Shown here: in pieces, positions 1 through 10,270 of the stretch | Numbering within the stretch: the stretch's first letter is position 1 | Layout: every line of letters begins with the position of its first letter | NCBI GenBank assembly: GCA_017452505.1 | Contig: JAFTMI010000029.1 | Location: forward strand, 78,030 to 142,029 | Source: Oscillospiraceae bacterium | GTDB taxonomy: Bacteria > Bacillota > Clostridia > Oscillospirales > Oscillospiraceae | Length of the DNA: 64,000 nucleotides | Direction of reading: 5' to 3' | Translations under genes and position numbers: made by a program | Notes under the pieces: generated by a model | The model's input: only the letters and a program-made list of their open reading frames with translations | What the model was told of the DNA's origin: nothing | The model's database searches: none

Positions 1-867
1 CAGGCGAACATAGCGGTGCATCTTGTCCATATTCTTATGGACTGTTTCAATAAGATTCAGATACACAGATGTGGGCACATTGGTATTATTCAACGAAGCC
101 TCGAAGGCATTTTCGTATCTGCGGGCCTGAGCAAAAAACTTCATCTGCTTATTTTGGGCATCCAAAATAGAAGCTGCAGTGTTCTTAAAATCGCCAAATC
201 CCGTATAAAGACTCTCGTAGGCATTCTTCCGTAAAACCCGGTCAGGGCTGTTCTGCAAAGGCACAAAGGTGGCTTGTTTTACCGGATGGGCATTGCCATC
301 AGAATCCAATGCATCTTCAAATTTCAGATCCGCATCAGCAAACATACCGTAAATGGTATCCGGCGCTTGCGAAAGCTCACCTGCAGCTGCCAGGATTTTT
401 TCCTCAGCAGGAGAAAGAATATGCTCCCTTTTCCTCCGCAAATTGGTCAAATAACGGTGATACCGCTCCAATTTAGGGCACTCAACAAAAAAGCCGTCTA
501 ACTGTTCATCGGAGATTGCCATGATCTCCGGTGTATCAAAACTAAGAGCAGAACTTAAATCCACCATCACACTGGTAAATCTGCCGGTCATTGCCTGGTA
601 GGTTGCATTGCGGGTGTCTTCATCGGACTTACGCATACAGTAGTTGCCTAACCGGGACGCCTTCACATCGGTCATTTCAGACCGGTAAAGGTAATCATAA
701 AGGGTCTGTCCGCTTTCAGCCAAGCGACCGGCAAAGCCGGACAAAACCTCTTTGTCCTGTGCAATGGTAGACAGTTCCTGCTCCCAGGCTTCATCATTTG
801 TATATAAATCCTCAATAGCCCATTTATCGGCTACAGGAATTTCTGAACGCTCACGAATTTTATCCAT
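1..867 (-). CDS. pepF: Oligoendopeptidase F (M3 family), N-terminal part, cut by window edge
   Basis: Cytoplasmic zinc metallopeptidase of family M3B that cleaves short oligopeptides. The 289 visible codons run from ATG at 867 and continue past base 1, so the HExxH zinc site lies outside the window. The visible part starts MDKIRERSEIPVADKWAIED and holds the M3 N-terminal helical region, including the family-like stretch around ATFVPLQNSPDRVLRKNAYE. The start is set by GGAGGG 5-6 bases upstream and by a promoter at 896-924. It is divergent from the permease gene at 981. Assigned by family resemblance of the N-terminus only; the catalytic motif could not be checked. Confidence 0.85.
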   Translation of the reverse strand, partial: MDKIRERSEIPVADKWAIEDLYTNDEAWEQELSTIAQDKEVLSGFAGRLAESGQTLYDYLYRSEMTDVKASRLGNYCMRKSDEDTRNATYQAMTGRFTSVMVDLSSALSFDTPEIMAISDEQLDGFFVECPKLERYHRYLTNLRRKREHILSPAEEKILAAAGELSQAPDTIYGMFADADLKFEDALDSDGNAHPVKQATFVPLQNSPDRVLRKNAYESLYTGFGDFKNTAASILDAQNKQMKFFAQARRYENAFEASLNNTNVPTSVYLNLIETVHKNMDKMHRYVRL

Positions 868-895
868 CAATTTCCCTCCTGTTTGAATTATTTTT

Positions 896-924
896 ATTAT
901 ACCACAGCCTACAAAAATTGGAAA
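896..924 (-). promoter_or_regulatory. Sigma-A promoter of pepF
   Basis: Reads TTTCCA, 17-bp spacer, TATAAT on the minus strand. TGG just before the -10 makes it an extended -10 promoter. The -10 lies about 30 bases upstream of the pepF start. Confidence 0.7.
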
Positions 925-980
925 GTATAACCTTGATTTTATTTTCAAGATATGATAGTATTCTTCCGGTGATAAAAACT

Positions 981-1886
981 ATGAAAAAGAAACTAAAAAG
1001 CAATCTTGCAATACTGATCGCAACGATCATCTGGGGCTCTACTTTTGTGGCTCAAAGTATCGGTATGGACCATATCGGTCCTTTCACCTTCCAGGCTGCG
1101 CGATGCTTTCTGGGCGGACTGATACTGCTTCCCATCATTGCAGTATCGGATAGATTTACATATAAAAACGATAATAAAAACTTTTTGACCCGCTGGCTGG
1201 ATAAAGGTCTTTGGAAAGCCGGCTTACTCTGTGGTCTTCCTTTATTTGTTGCAACAAATTTGCAGCAACTCGGCATTGTGGATACGGATGCCGGTAAATC
1301 TGCTTTCTTGACCGCAATGTACATTGTGTTTGTACCAATCATCGGTATGTTTTTCGGTCAAAAGGCTTCAAAATGGGTGCCTGTTAGTGTCGTACTGGGT
1401 GTCGGCGGTCTGTACTGTCTAAGCTGCGTTGGTGTAACAAGCATTGCAACTAGTGATCTGCTTCTTTTGGGCTGCGCCGTAGCCTTTGCAGTGCAAATTT
1501 TAGCAGTTGACAAATTTGCCAACCAAGTGGATTGCCTGCGGCTGAACTGCATCAACGCATTTTTGTGTGCAGCTCTTTCTGCTATTGTGATGGTCTTCAC
1601 AGAAGGACCCTCTTGGACCGCAATTCGCGGCTGTTTTGGTTCCATTGCCTATGCCGGTATTCTTTCCATGGGCATTGCTTATTCTCTGCAAAATATCGGA
1701 CAGAAGAATCTGGATTCTGCCACCGCTTCCCTGCTGATGAGCACAGAATCTGTTTTTGCCGTATTAGCCGGCTGGATTGTGCTGCATGAGCGGCTGAGTT
1801 TTTGGGAAGGCATCGGTTGTGTGCTGGTCTTCGGTGCTGTTATTCTGTCCCAGCTACCGGACAAGAAGAAAGCTAAAGAAATCTAA
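981..1886 (+). CDS. EamA/DMT superfamily permease
   Basis: Integral membrane protein of 301 residues with about ten hydrophobic segments arranged as two EamA halves. It begins MKKKLKSNLAILIATIIWGSTFVAQ; the early WGSTF motif is typical of DMT transporters, and the C-terminal half has the SLLMSTESVFAVLAGWIVLHE pattern (shown in part) typical of EamA exporters. The substrate cannot be told from sequence; the family exports amino acids, metabolites or drugs. An upstream ATG at 918 is open but overlaps the pepF promoter, so 981 is preferred although its ribosome binding site is weak. A poor promoter (TTGATT, 17 bp, TAGTAT) lies at 933-961. The gene stands alone and ends in a bidirectional terminator. 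Confidence 0.85.
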   Translation: MKKKLKSNLAILIATIIWGSTFVAQSIGMDHIGPFTFQAARCFLGGLILLPIIAVSDRFTYKNDNKNFLTRWLDKGLWKAGLLCGLPLFVATNLQQLGIVDTDAGKSAFLTAMYIVFVPIIGMFFGQKASKWVPVSVVLGVGGLYCLSCVGVTSIATSDLLLLGCAVAFAVQILAVDKFANQVDCLRLNCINAFLCAALSAIVMVFTEGPSWTAIRGCFGSIAYAGILSMGIAYSLQNIGQKNLDSATASLLMSTESVFAVLAGWIVLHERLSFWEGIGCVLVFGAVILSQLPDKKKAKEI

Positions 1887-1920
1887 AAGCAGGCAATGCA
1901 ATAATGCATTGCCTGCTTTT
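1885..1920. terminator. Bidirectional Rho-independent terminator
   Basis: Perfect 16-bp inverted repeat (arms 1885-1900 and 1905-1920, 4-base loop). AAAA at the left and TTTT at the right let it work both ways. It separates the convergent permease and uridine phosphorylase genes and begins inside the permease stop codon. Confidence 0.9.
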
Positions 1921-1922
1921 AA

Positions 1923-2684
1923 TTACTTATCCGCAATGATAAGGCGCTTCATTGCTTCAATGCCTACACGGATTGCTGCGCTGGTATCCTCTGTCATCGG
2001 CATTTCAAGACCGGCTTTTTCCCGCTCCTGGTTCCAAACTGCGTGGAAACAACTGCCGCAGCGTACGCCTAAGGCCGCTGCCACAACAAACAAAGCCGCT
2101 GATTCCATTTCGCTGGCTTTGACACCAAGACGTTTCCAGCTTTCCCACTTTTGTAAAAGCTCATAGGATACTGGACTTTTCTCCGGGCTGTGCTGGCCGT
2201 AGAAGGAGTCCTTGCATTGCACCACACCCACATGGGTACGATAGCCAAGCTCCTCCCCTGCAGCTTTTAGTGCTGCTGTAACATCAAAGTCGGGGACGGC
2301 AGGAAATTCAATGGGTGCATATTCCATGGATGTATGCTCATAGCGGATAGCGCCGTTAGCAACAATTATATCACCGGGTAGCACATCCAAGGCAATGCCA
2401 CCGCAGGTACCAATGCGGATAAAAGTATCCGCACCGATGGCTGCAAGCTCCTCCATAGCGATTGAGGCAGACGGCCCACCGATACCGGTAGAGCAGACGC
2501 TCACCTTTTCACCCAGCAATGTACCTGTGTAGATGTTATATTCTCTGTTCATGCCGATATGGACAGGGTTATCAAAATGCGCAGCAATCGCCTCACATCT
2601 GCCGGGATCACCGGGCAGAAAACAGTACTTACCCACATCGCCCTCTCTGCAGTGGATGTGGTACTGCATACCAATATCTTGCAT
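1923..2684 (-). CDS. udp: Uridine phosphorylase
   Basis: Pyrimidine nucleoside salvage enzyme: uridine plus phosphate gives uracil and ribose 1-phosphate. The 253 residues carry the nucleoside phosphorylase family-1 hallmarks: GDPGR near residue 25 (phosphate site), RIGTCGG near 90 and EMESAALF near 190 (ribose and base binding). Last gene of the pyrH-polC operon, 11 bp after polC; its AAGGAGG site overlaps the polC stop codon, suggesting translational coupling. Another nucleoside phosphorylase of the same superfamily (for example deoD-like) cannot be excluded, but the pattern between residues 150 and 200 fits clostridial uridine phosphorylases best. Confidence 0.85.
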   Translation of the reverse strand: MQDIGMQYHIHCREGDVGKYCFLPGDPGRCEAIAAHFDNPVHIGMNREYNIYTGTLLGEKVSVCSTGIGGPSASIAMEELAAIGADTFIRIGTCGGIALDVLPGDIIVANGAIRYEHTSMEYAPIEFPAVPDFDVTAALKAAGEELGYRTHVGVVQCKDSFYGQHSPEKSPVSYELLQKWESWKRLGVKASEMESAALFVVAAALGVRCGSCFHAVWNQEREKAGLEMPMTEDTSAAIRVGIEAMKRLIIADK

Positions 2685-2695
2685 AAGAAACCTCC

Positions 2696-5600
2696 TTAAA
2701 ACAGGCTCATCTGATTAGTTTCCGGTAATTCGCCGAAAGCGCCTGCCTCTTTCAGCATCTGTAAGTGGGTCTTGGACACCTTGGGGCAAGCAGCAGCGAC
2801 CTCTTCAATAGAAATAAAGGTCTTGCCCTCACGTCCGTGCATCAAATCCCAGGCTGCTGTTTCGCCCAAGCCGGAAACAGCAACAAAGGGCGGCAAAATC
2901 TTGCCGTCTTCAATAAGGAATTTTGTTGCGTGACTCTTATAAAGGCTGATTGGCGCAAACTCAAAGCCACGCAGGTAGAACTCATAGACAACTTCCAGGG
3001 TTGTCAACAGATCCTCGTCCTTGGCTGTGGCATCCTCGTTGGACTCGATGGCCTTGATATTGGCCACAACATTGTCCATACCGCCGGTCATCAAAACGGC
3101 ATCAAATCCGCCCTTTTGGCTGCGGCGATAGAAATAAGCAGAATAGAACGCCAACGGGTGATTGACCTTAAACCAAGCGATGCGGAAAGCCATCATAACG
3201 TAAGCCACCGCATGGGCCTTGGGGAACAAGTACTTAATTTTTTTACAGGAAGTAATGTACCAATCCGGAACGCCCGCTTGAATCATTTCCTCCTCTGCAC
3301 CATCGGGCAGACCTCTGCCCTTACGCACAGATTCCATGATCTTGAACGCCCGCTTTTCGGGAAGTCCGCAGGAGATCAGATAGATCATGATATCGTCTCG
3401 ACAGCCGATGGTCTGATCCACCCGGGCTGTGCCGGACACGATCAAATCCTTGGCGTTGCCTAACCACACATCTGTGCCGTGAGTATAACCGGAAATACGC
3501 ACTAAAAAGTCAAACTTTTCCGGCTTGGTGTCCAGCAAAACGCCTCTTGTGAATCGAGTATTGAACTCAGGAACTGCTACAGCACCGGTTGGTCCGAGGA
3601 TTTTATCATCCTCATAGCCCAGCACCTTGGAAGATGTAAAGATAGACATAGTATCCTTATCGTCCAAAGGAATGGTCTTGGCATCCACACCGGTCATATC
3701 CTCCATCATCCGGATCATGGTGGGGTCATCATGACCCAGCATATCCAGCTTCAGCAGGTTTTCTTCCATTGAATGGTATTCAAAATGGGTGGTAATTTGG
3801 TCGGAGTTCGGGTCATCAGCCGGATGCTGGACAGGACAAAAGTCCCAAATTTCATTCTCTTGGGGAATAACCACTAAGCCGCCCGGGTGCTGACCGGTAG
3901 TACGGCGCACACCAACACATCCAGCTGCCAGGCGATTGATTTCCGCCGCAGATGCTGATTTTCCCCGTTCAGAGAGATATTTTTTCACATAGCCGTAAGC
4001 GGTCTTCTCAGCCACGGTACCCACAGTGCCTGCCCGGAAAACATGGGATTTTCCAAACATTTCTGTGCAATACGCATGGGCATTTGCCTGGTATTCGCCG
4101 GAGAAGTTCAGGTCAATATCCGGCACTTTATCACCGCCGAAGCCTAAGAATGTTTCAAAGGGAATGTTAAAGCCTTCCTTTGCGTAAGGCGTTCCACACT
4201 TGGGACAAACCGCGTCCGGCAAGTCAGCGCCACATTCATAGCCTTCCGGCACATCAAAGGTGGTGTACTTGCACTCCGGGTTGGGACAACGGTAATGGGG
4301 CGGGAAAGAGTTAACCTCAGTGATACCGGACATATATGCCACAATGGAAGAACCGACAGAACCACGGGAACCCACCAGGTAGCCGTTCTCCAGAGAGTTC
4401 TGCACCAACCGCTGAGCGGACATATAAATCACATCGTAATGGCATGTAATAATGTCATTCAGCTCGGTGTCGATACGCTTGCGAATCAGTTCCGGGGGAT
4501 TCTCACCATAAAGACGATGCATCTTGCCGTAAACAAGATCCTTCAAATCTTCAACTGAGTTTTCAATCTTGGGCGCAAACAGGTTATGAGGCACAGGTCG
4601 CACCACATCGCACATATCCGCAATCAAATTGGGATTGGTAACGACCACCTCGTAGGCTTTTTTCTCACCAAGATAGGAGAATTCCTTAAGCATTTCGTCC
4701 GTGGTACGGAAATAAAGCGGATTGGGGCGGTCGCAATCCTCAAAGCCCTTGGTAGCCAAAAGGATATGGCGGAAGATCTCGTCCTCCGGATGCAGGAAGT
4801 GCACATCACCGGTAGCAACTACTGGTTTTCCCAATTCCTCGCCTAACCGTACGATTGTGCGGTTAAACTGGCGTAGTTCCTCTTCTTCCGTAACAGTTCC
4901 CTTTTCCAGCATAAACGCATTGTTGCTTAGTGGCTGGATCTCCAGGAAATCATAAAAGGATGCGATTCGCTTCAGTTCATCATCGCTCTTGCCATCCAAC
5001 ATAGCCTGGAACAATTCACCTGCTTCGCAGGCAGAGCCAATTATCAAGCCTTCCCGGTACTTCAGAATCTCCGATTTCGGCATACGGGGCTGACGCTTAA
5101 AATACTCAAGGTTGGAAAGGGATATGAGATGGTACAAATTCCGCAGGCCCATCTGATTTTTAGCAAACAGAATAATATGGCGGGCATGGCGGTTTCCTAC
5201 ATTTCCGTGGGCGCGCAAGCCTTCCATTGCCGGATTCACCGCTTGGAGTGTATGGACATCCATCTCCTCCAACTTTTCGAACAACTTAGCCGCAATCAAG
5301 CCGCAAGTGACAGCATCATCGGCAGCACGATGATGATTAAATTCCGGCAAATTCAGCGCATTTGCCACCACATCCAGCTTAAATTTACTCAAGTGAGGCA
5401 ACAGGTTTTGAGCCATCACAAGGGTATCCGCAGATGTAAAGTTATAGGAATAACCAAGTTTCTCACAAGCGGTGCGGATAAATCCCGTATCAAAATCCGC
5501 ATTATGGGCTACCAGTACCCTGTCACCGACAAATTTCAGGAATTTGGGGAACACTTCTTCCAGCTTGGGTGCTCCTACAAGCATGTCATCGGTAATACCG

Positions 5601-7000
5601 GTCAGGTCTATAGTATCCCTCTGCAAACGCATTTCCGGGTCAACAAAGGTTTGGAAACGGTCAATTTCCTGTCCGTTTTCCATCAAAACTGCGCCAATCT
5701 CGATAATGCGGTCATGCTTGGAAGAAAGGCCTGTGGTCTCCAGGTCAAAGGCAACATACTGCCCCGCAAAATCCATATCCCGTGTTCCGTGAACAGCAAT
5801 GCGATCGTCTACATCATTTACATAGTAGCCTTCACAACCATAAAGGATCTTGATAGGATCATCCGTGCCGGCAACCTTGGGCGCAAATTTAGGATTATCA
5901 ACCACATGGAGCGCATCGGTAAAGGATTGGCAGCAACCGTGGTCCGTGATGGCAATCGCCTTGTGACCCCAGGCAGCAGCCTGTTTGATGGCTTCCTTTG
6001 TGTTGGTCAATGCATCCATGTTGGACATAATGGTATGCAGGTGAAGCTCCACACGCTTCTCCCCTTCAGCCAGATCCCGGCGTTTGTGCATTTCGCCGGG
6101 CATCATAGAAAAGGGCTTCAAAACCATTTCATTATCAAATTGATTGATCTGCAGGCGGCCCTGCACCTTCAGCACAGCACCCTCTTTCACATTCTCAAGA
6201 ATAGGTTTTGCCTCACTGCTTTCCATAAAGCGGTTAATGCGGATCGAACCGGTATTGTCGGTCATATCGAAATTAACGACCCAGGCATTGCGCTTTTTCA
6301 GTTCCTTATGCTCCACGCTGAACACGCGGCCTTCTACGATTACACTACCCATATCCAGATTCAGTTCCTGCATCGGTGTTACTGTACCCTTAAAGGGTTT
6401 GCCGTAAAATGTAGAAGAATCTGCAGGCTTTTGTTCTTTTTTCTCAACAGCAGCTACTTTAGGCAGGTTCTGCATAAACTCGGTACGCATCTTCTCCATG
6501 GCTTCATAAAGAGCCTGTCCTTCCAACGCATGGCCTGCATGGATTTCAAACGCTACCTCGCAGCCAAACCGTTCCCGAAGTTGCCGTGATACCGAAGGCA
6601 CAGCTTTCAGGAGGGTATCTTTGCCATTTGCTCGCAGTTGGATATGCATAGTGTTCTCTTGCCATTCCCAAGCTGCGCCGGCTAAACTACCCATATTCAT
6701 GGAATCCTCTGCCACAAACAGCGCAATCAGATCTTCGTTACGGATATTATGCAATTGCTCTGCCGGATGGGTAGCCACGATCACCACGTGGGAAAGACCG
6801 TATAGTTCCGCAATATCCCGCTCAGCCTGCTGCAAAAACGCAGTAGGTATGTAGTCTGCAGAATGGACTGCAACGGATACGGTCCTGGTTTCCGGGTCTA
6901 CATCCGCAGCGACAACGGCCGCCTGAGAAAGAGCCTCTTGCAGCACTTCAGGCGGCGCATAGTCCGGGAACATATTTAGAAAATATACCTGTTCTGTCAT
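2696..7000 (-). CDS. polC: DNA polymerase III alpha subunit, PolC type
   Basis: Main replicative polymerase of low-GC Gram-positive bacteria, with built-in 3'-5' proofreading. Length 1434 is normal. Domains in order: N-terminal region to about 200; OB fold about 205-300; first part of PHP with [12 protein letters not shown] near 318-329; DEDDh exonuclease about 413-580 with DLET at 419-422, HNADFD near 499 and HHRAADD near 556; rest of PHP; polymerase core with GSRGSVGSS, a four-Cys zinc site (CPNPEC and CPKCG) and the catalytic PDIDLNF motif; C-terminal region ending QMSLF, a beta-clamp-binding-like tail. Start ATG follows AGAGGAAAAG. It sits 10 bp after ispG, in its classic Firmicute place. 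A second alpha subunit, dnaE, is at 30170-33628. Confidence 0.98.
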   Translation of the reverse strand: MTEQVYFLNMFPDYAPPEVLQEALSQAAVVAADVDPETRTVSVAVHSADYIPTAFLQQAERDIAELYGLSHVVIVATHPAEQLHNIRNEDLIALFVAEDSMNMGSLAGAAWEWQENTMHIQLRANGKDTLLKAVPSVSRQLRERFGCEVAFEIHAGHALEGQALYEAMEKMRTEFMQNLPKVAAVEKKEQKPADSSTFYGKPFKGTVTPMQELNLDMGSVIVEGRVFSVEHKELKKRNAWVVNFDMTDNTGSIRINRFMESSEAKPILENVKEGAVLKVQGRLQINQFDNEMVLKPFSMMPGEMHKRRDLAEGEKRVELHLHTIMSNMDALTNTKEAIKQAAAWGHKAIAITDHGCCQSFTDALHVVDNPKFAPKVAGTDDPIKILYGCEGYYVNDVDDRIAVHGTRDMDFAGQYVAFDLETTGLSSKHDRIIEIGAVLMENGQEIDRFQTFVDPEMRLQRDTIDLTGITDDMLVGAPKLEEVFPKFLKFVGDRVLVAHNADFDTGFIRTACEKLGYSYNFTSADTLVMAQNLLPHLSKFKLDVVANALNLPEFNHHRAADDAVTCGLIAAKLFEKLEEMDVHTLQAVNPAMEGLRAHGNVGNRHARHIILFAKNQMGLRNLYHLISLSNLEYFKRQPRMPKSEILKYREGLIIGSACEAGELFQAMLDGKSDDELKRIASFYDFLEIQPLSNNAFMLEKGTVTEEEELRQFNRTIVRLGEELGKPVVATGDVHFLHPEDEIFRHILLATKGFEDCDRPNPLYFRTTDEMLKEFSYLGEKKAYEVVVTNPNLIADMCDVVRPVPHNLFAPKIENSVEDLKDLVYGKMHRLYGENPPELIRKRIDTELNDIITCHYDVIYMSAQRLVQNSLENGYLVGSRGSVGSSIVAYMSGITEVNSFPPHYRCPNPECKYTTFDVPEGYECGADLPDAVCPKCGTPYAKEGFNIPFETFLGFGGDKVPDIDLNFSGEYQANAHAYCTEMFGKSHVFRAGTVGTVAEKTAYGYVKKYLSERGKSASAAEINRLAAGCVGVRRTTGQHPGGLVVIPQENEIWDFCPVQHPADDPNSDQITTHFEYHSMEENLLKLDMLGHDDPTMIRMMEDMTGVDAKTIPLDDKDTMSIFTSSKVLGYEDDKILGPTGAVAVPEFNTRFTRGVLLDTKPEKFDFLVRISGYTHGTDVWLGNAKDLIVSGTARVDQTIGCRDDIMIYLISCGLPEKRAFKIMESVRKGRGLPDGAEEEMIQAGVPDWYITSCKKIKYLFPKAHAVAYVMMAFRIAWFKVNHPLAFYSAYFYRRSQKGGFDAVLMTGGMDNVVANIKAIESNEDATAKDEDLLTTLEVVYEFYLRGFEFAPISLYKSHATKFLIEDGKILPPFVAVSGLGETAAWDLMHGREGKTFISIEEVAAACPKVSKTHLQMLKEAGAFGELPETNQMSLF

Positions 7001-7009
7001 CTTTTCCTC

Positions 7010-8047
7010 TTATAACAATTCTATTCGCTTCAGTAACTCCGGCAAAAGCTGGTCATAGGGCAGTTTGCAGATCTGTTGCCCTTTTTCAAACAGCATACCG
7101 CAGCCGTCGCCGCCGGCAATGCCGATATCTGCTTCCCGCGCCTCGCCGGGGCCATTTACAATGCAGCCCATAACCGCAACGGTAATGGGTTTTTCGCAAT
7201 TCTTCAGTGCCTCATCCACCTGGTTGACCAAACCGATCAGATCAATTTGCGTTCTGCCGCAGGTGGGGCAGGAAATGATATTAACGCCTTCCTCGCGAAG
7301 ACCGGCAGCCTTTAGAATATCCTTCGCTGCATAGACCTCTTCAACTGGGTCATCCGTTAGGCTTACACGGATTGTATCACCGATTCCGTCCAATAAAAGC
7401 GCACCAATACCCATAGCGGACTTCATAAGGCCCATTCGCACAGGACCGGTCTCTGTGACACCGATATGAATGGGATAGTCGCATTTGCTGCGGAACAGCC
7501 GAGCTGCAGCCACCATAGTCGGCACATTGGATGACTTCATAGAAACGCAGGTATCATAAAACCCATATTTTTCCAGCAGTTCCAAGTGCTGAAATGCACT
7601 CTCAACCAGTGCTTCTGCTGTAGGGTGGCCATACTTTTCCAGCAATTTCTTATCCAGGCTGCCACCATTGACACCAATACGGATGGGAATATTCCGTTCT
7701 TTACAAGCAGCAACCACAGCCTGGACACGGTCCTCTCCACCGATATTGCCGGGGTTAATGCGGATCTTGGACGCGCCGCCCTCAGCCGCCAAAAGCGCCA
7801 ACTTGTAGTCAAAATGAATATCGGCTACCAGTGGCAGCGGAGAAGCCTTGCAAATTTCACCAAAGCTCTTGGCCGCCTCCTGGTTGGGAACAGCCAAACG
7901 GGCGATCTGACAGCCAGCCGCAGCCAGCTTGCGGAGTTGTGACAGAGAACCCTCCACATCGGTGGTTTTGGTATTGAGCATGGACTGAATTGCTACAGGG
8001 GCGCCGCCGCCAATGGGAACACCGCCAACATGGATTTGTCTTGTCAT
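7010..8047 (-). CDS. ispG: 4-hydroxy-3-methylbut-2-en-1-yl diphosphate synthase
   Basis: [4Fe-4S] enzyme of the MEP pathway that converts MEcPP to HMBPP with reduced ferredoxin or flavodoxin. The 345 residues include the cluster ligand region CPTCGRTQIDL (near 260) and GCIVNGPGEA (near 295), plus the TIM-barrel N-terminus with VGGVPIGGGAPVAIQSMLNT (in part). Start ATG 8047 follows AGAGGTGATACT. It lies between rseP and polC in the same operon as dxr and uppS, so isoprenoid supply is transcribed together with undecaprenyl lipid and phospholipid genes. dxs, the first MEP enzyme, is separate at 55632-57473. Confidence 0.97.
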   Translation of the reverse strand: MTRQIHVGGVPIGGGAPVAIQSMLNTKTTDVEGSLSQLRKLAAAGCQIARLAVPNQEAAKSFGEICKASPLPLVADIHFDYKLALLAAEGGASKIRINPGNIGGEDRVQAVVAACKERNIPIRIGVNGGSLDKKLLEKYGHPTAEALVESAFQHLELLEKYGFYDTCVSMKSSNVPTMVAAARLFRSKCDYPIHIGVTETGPVRMGLMKSAMGIGALLLDGIGDTIRVSLTDDPVEEVYAAKDILKAAGLREEGVNIISCPTCGRTQIDLIGLVNQVDEALKNCEKPITVAVMGCIVNGPGEAREADIGIAGGDGCGMLFEKGQQICKLPYDQLLPELLKRIELL

Positions 8048-8051
8048 AGTA

Positions 8052-9104
8052 TCACCTCTTAAAAATCACAAAAATATCCTTAAATAGAATTACTGCCATC
8101 AAAGCCAAAAGCAAAACCATACCGATTCCGTGGATATAGCCCTCATATTTTGCATCTAACTTCTTCCGGGTGATCTTTTCAATTGCGCAGGTCAAAAGTA
8201 AGCCCAAAACGCGACCACCGTCCAAGGCAGGAATGGGCAGCATATTCATCATCGCTAAGTTGATGGCGATCATACTGCCAAAGCTGAGGCTTGTCAGAAT
8301 TTGCGCACGAACAGTGTCAACACTTTCCACCGTTTCGGACATCATTTGCACGATTCCTACGGGACCTGCCATATCCTTAACGCCAGCCTGACCGGTAAAG
8401 AGCATCTTCAGGCTGAGGATTACGGATTTGATCTGATAACGGGTCTCAGGCCAAATTTGCCGCAATACCGAATGAAAAGTTGTCTTTTCCCGGCCAAAGG
8501 TCAAGCCGAAACGAACGCCTTCTCCGTCACCAAAATCCTTACGGACAAACGGAACATCCTCCAACTTGAGTTTCTGGCCATTTCTCTCAACAGTTACATC
8601 ATAATTTCCGTCTTTCAGAAAGTGTGTCTCCAAAGCAAAGTCAGCATAAATATCAGTCTTTGTACCGTTCAAGGAAAGAATTCTGTCACCTGTTTGCAAG
8701 CCGCCCACTACCGCAACAGAGCTGTTCGACTCCACATTCACCAGTTTGGTATCCGTATAGCCCTTGCTGCAGGAAAGTACAATCGCAATTAAAACAACAC
8801 CTGTAACAAAGTTCATAAAAGAACCGGCAACCAAAATGATCAGCCGTTTCCACCAGTCCGCTTTCTGGAAAGAATGGGGATCATCGGTATCTTCATTCTC
8901 ACCTTCCATGGCGCAGTAACCACCAATGGGAATACACCGAATGGCATACAGGGTGTCCCCTACTTGTTTTTTGAAGATAGCAGGACCCATAAACATAGAA
9001 AACTCATTCACCCGGACTTTTGAAAGCTTTGCAGCTACAAAATGGCCCAACTCGTGAATAAATATTAAGAAACTAAATAGTAAAATCGCAAAAACAATGG
9101 TCAT
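8052..9104 (-). CDS. rseP: RIP zinc metalloprotease, RseP/site-2 protease family
   Basis: Intramembrane M50 metalloprotease that cleaves transmembrane anti-sigma factors or remnant signal peptides. The 350 residues start with a hydrophobic helix carrying HELGH at 17-21 (zinc site). A central PDZ-like domain around 115-200 includes GLQTGDRILSLNG. The C-terminal membrane part has NMLPIPALDGGRV, which supplies the third zinc ligand Asp. ATG 9104 follows GAGGA. It sits 12 bp after dxr and 4 bp before ispG, its usual place in the dxr-rseP-ispG cluster. No substrate anti-sigma factor is encoded in this window. Confidence 0.95.
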   Translation of the reverse strand: MTIVFAILLFSFLIFIHELGHFVAAKLSKVRVNEFSMFMGPAIFKKQVGDTLYAIRCIPIGGYCAMEGENEDTDDPHSFQKADWWKRLIILVAGSFMNFVTGVVLIAIVLSCSKGYTDTKLVNVESNSSVAVVGGLQTGDRILSLNGTKTDIYADFALETHFLKDGNYDVTVERNGQKLKLEDVPFVRKDFGDGEGVRFGLTFGREKTTFHSVLRQIWPETRYQIKSVILSLKMLFTGQAGVKDMAGPVGIVQMMSETVESVDTVRAQILTSLSFGSMIAINLAMMNMLPIPALDGGRVLGLLLTCAIEKITRKKLDAKYEGYIHGIGMVLLLALMAVILFKDIFVIFKR

Positions 9105-9116
9105 AAATATCCTCGC

Positions 9117-10268
9117 TTATTGTTTGGCTTCCCGGCGAACTGCCTCTCTTGCCACTCGATCCGCCTCTAATATCTGTTCCAGAGTAGGATTTGCAATAAA
9201 GGCAACCGCATTCACCGCTTTGGATACCAAATCATAAATATCATAAAAACCGATCTTATCGGCTAAATACAGAGCCACAGCTTCCTCGTTGGCGCCGTTC
9301 ATTGCCGGGCAGGCAGTTCCACCAAGCTTTGCGCACTGTCTTGCCAGCGCCAAACAAGGAAACGCTTCCATATCCGGTGCTGCAAAGGTAAGACTGCCGC
9401 AGGTCAGCAGATCCAGCGCCTCCACAGGACATTCCTTACGCTCCGGATAAGTCATAGCCAACTGAATTGGCAGGCGCATATCGGGGCTTCCCATTTGTGC
9501 CATCACAGCGCCGTCCGTAAACTCAACCATAGAATGCACAATACTCTGCCGGTGGATCACCACATCCACCTTCTCCAATGGCAGGTCATATAAACGCATA
9601 GCCTCGATCACTTCCAGGCCCTTGTTCATCAGTGTAGCGCAATCGATGGTAATTTTCGGACCCATCTTCCAGTTGGGATGCCGCAGAGCATCCGCTTTGG
9701 TCACAGAACGCAGCTGCTCCTTATCCATTCCGTAGAATGGACCTCCGGAGCAGGTCAAGATAATGCGCTTGATTTCCGCTTTGCTGTGACTGCCCATCAA
9801 ACACTGATAGATTGCAGAATGCTCGGAGTCAACAGGAATAATTTCAGTACCGCAGCGCTTTGCCTCTGCCATCACCAATTCACCGGCGCAGACCAAGGTC
9901 TCCTTATTGGCAAGACCAATGCGTTTACCTGCGCGAATGGCAGCAAGGGTGGGCTTCAAACCAACCATACCAACAACTGCAGTAATCACACAGTCCGCTT
10001 GTGGGATGGTAGCAGCCTCAATAAGGCCCTCCTCACCCCAGACAATACGGATAGGCAGGTCGGAAATTTCCTTCTGCAGTTCAGTCGCTGCGGCCTCCGT
10101 TGCCATTACGGCCAGTGCAGGACGGTACTTCCGGCACTGCTGTGCCATGCGCCCCACACTGGTACCGGCAGTAAGGGCCGCAACCGGAATATTCAGATTA
10201 TCAACAATATCCAAAGTCTGCCGGCCAATGGAACCGGTTGAACCAAGGATGCTAATGCACTGCATCAT
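9117..10268 (-). CDS. dxr: 1-deoxy-D-xylulose 5-phosphate reductoisomerase
   Basis: Second MEP-pathway step: DXP is rearranged and reduced with NADPH to 2-C-methyl-D-erythritol 4-phosphate. The 383 residues show the NADPH-binding GSTGSIG near 8-14, ANKETLVCAG near 120, the metal and substrate region VDSEHSAIYQC near 147, and the flexible-loop segment ending in MNKGLEVIEA near 215. The first two codons are both ATG (10268 or 10265), and either could be the start after GGTGAAA. It is spaced 2 bp from the cdsA stop. Confidence 0.97.
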   Translation of the reverse strand: MMQCISILGSTGSIGRQTLDIVDNLNIPVAALTAGTSVGRMAQQCRKYRPALAVMATEAAATELQKEISDLPIRIVWGEEGLIEAATIPQADCVITAVVGMVGLKPTLAAIRAGKRIGLANKETLVCAGELVMAEAKRCGTEIIPVDSEHSAIYQCLMGSHSKAEIKRIILTCSGGPFYGMDKEQLRSVTKADALRHPNWKMGPKITIDCATLMNKGLEVIEAMRLYDLPLEKVDVVIHRQSIVHSMVEFTDGAVMAQMGSPDMRLPIQLAMTYPERKECPVEALDLLTCGSLTFAAPDMEAFPCLALARQCAKLGGTACPAMNGANEEAVALYLADKIGFYDIYDLVSKAVNAVAFIANPTLEQILEADRVAREAVRREAKQ

Positions 10269-10270
10269 TT

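Noticed and set aside
16-501. Two short plus-strand frames at the left edge
   Set aside because: They are antisense to pepF, which is clear on the minus strand but runs off the window.
5129-6589. 486-codon plus-strand frame
   Set aside because: It is the complement of polC, with low-complexity, non-protein-like content.
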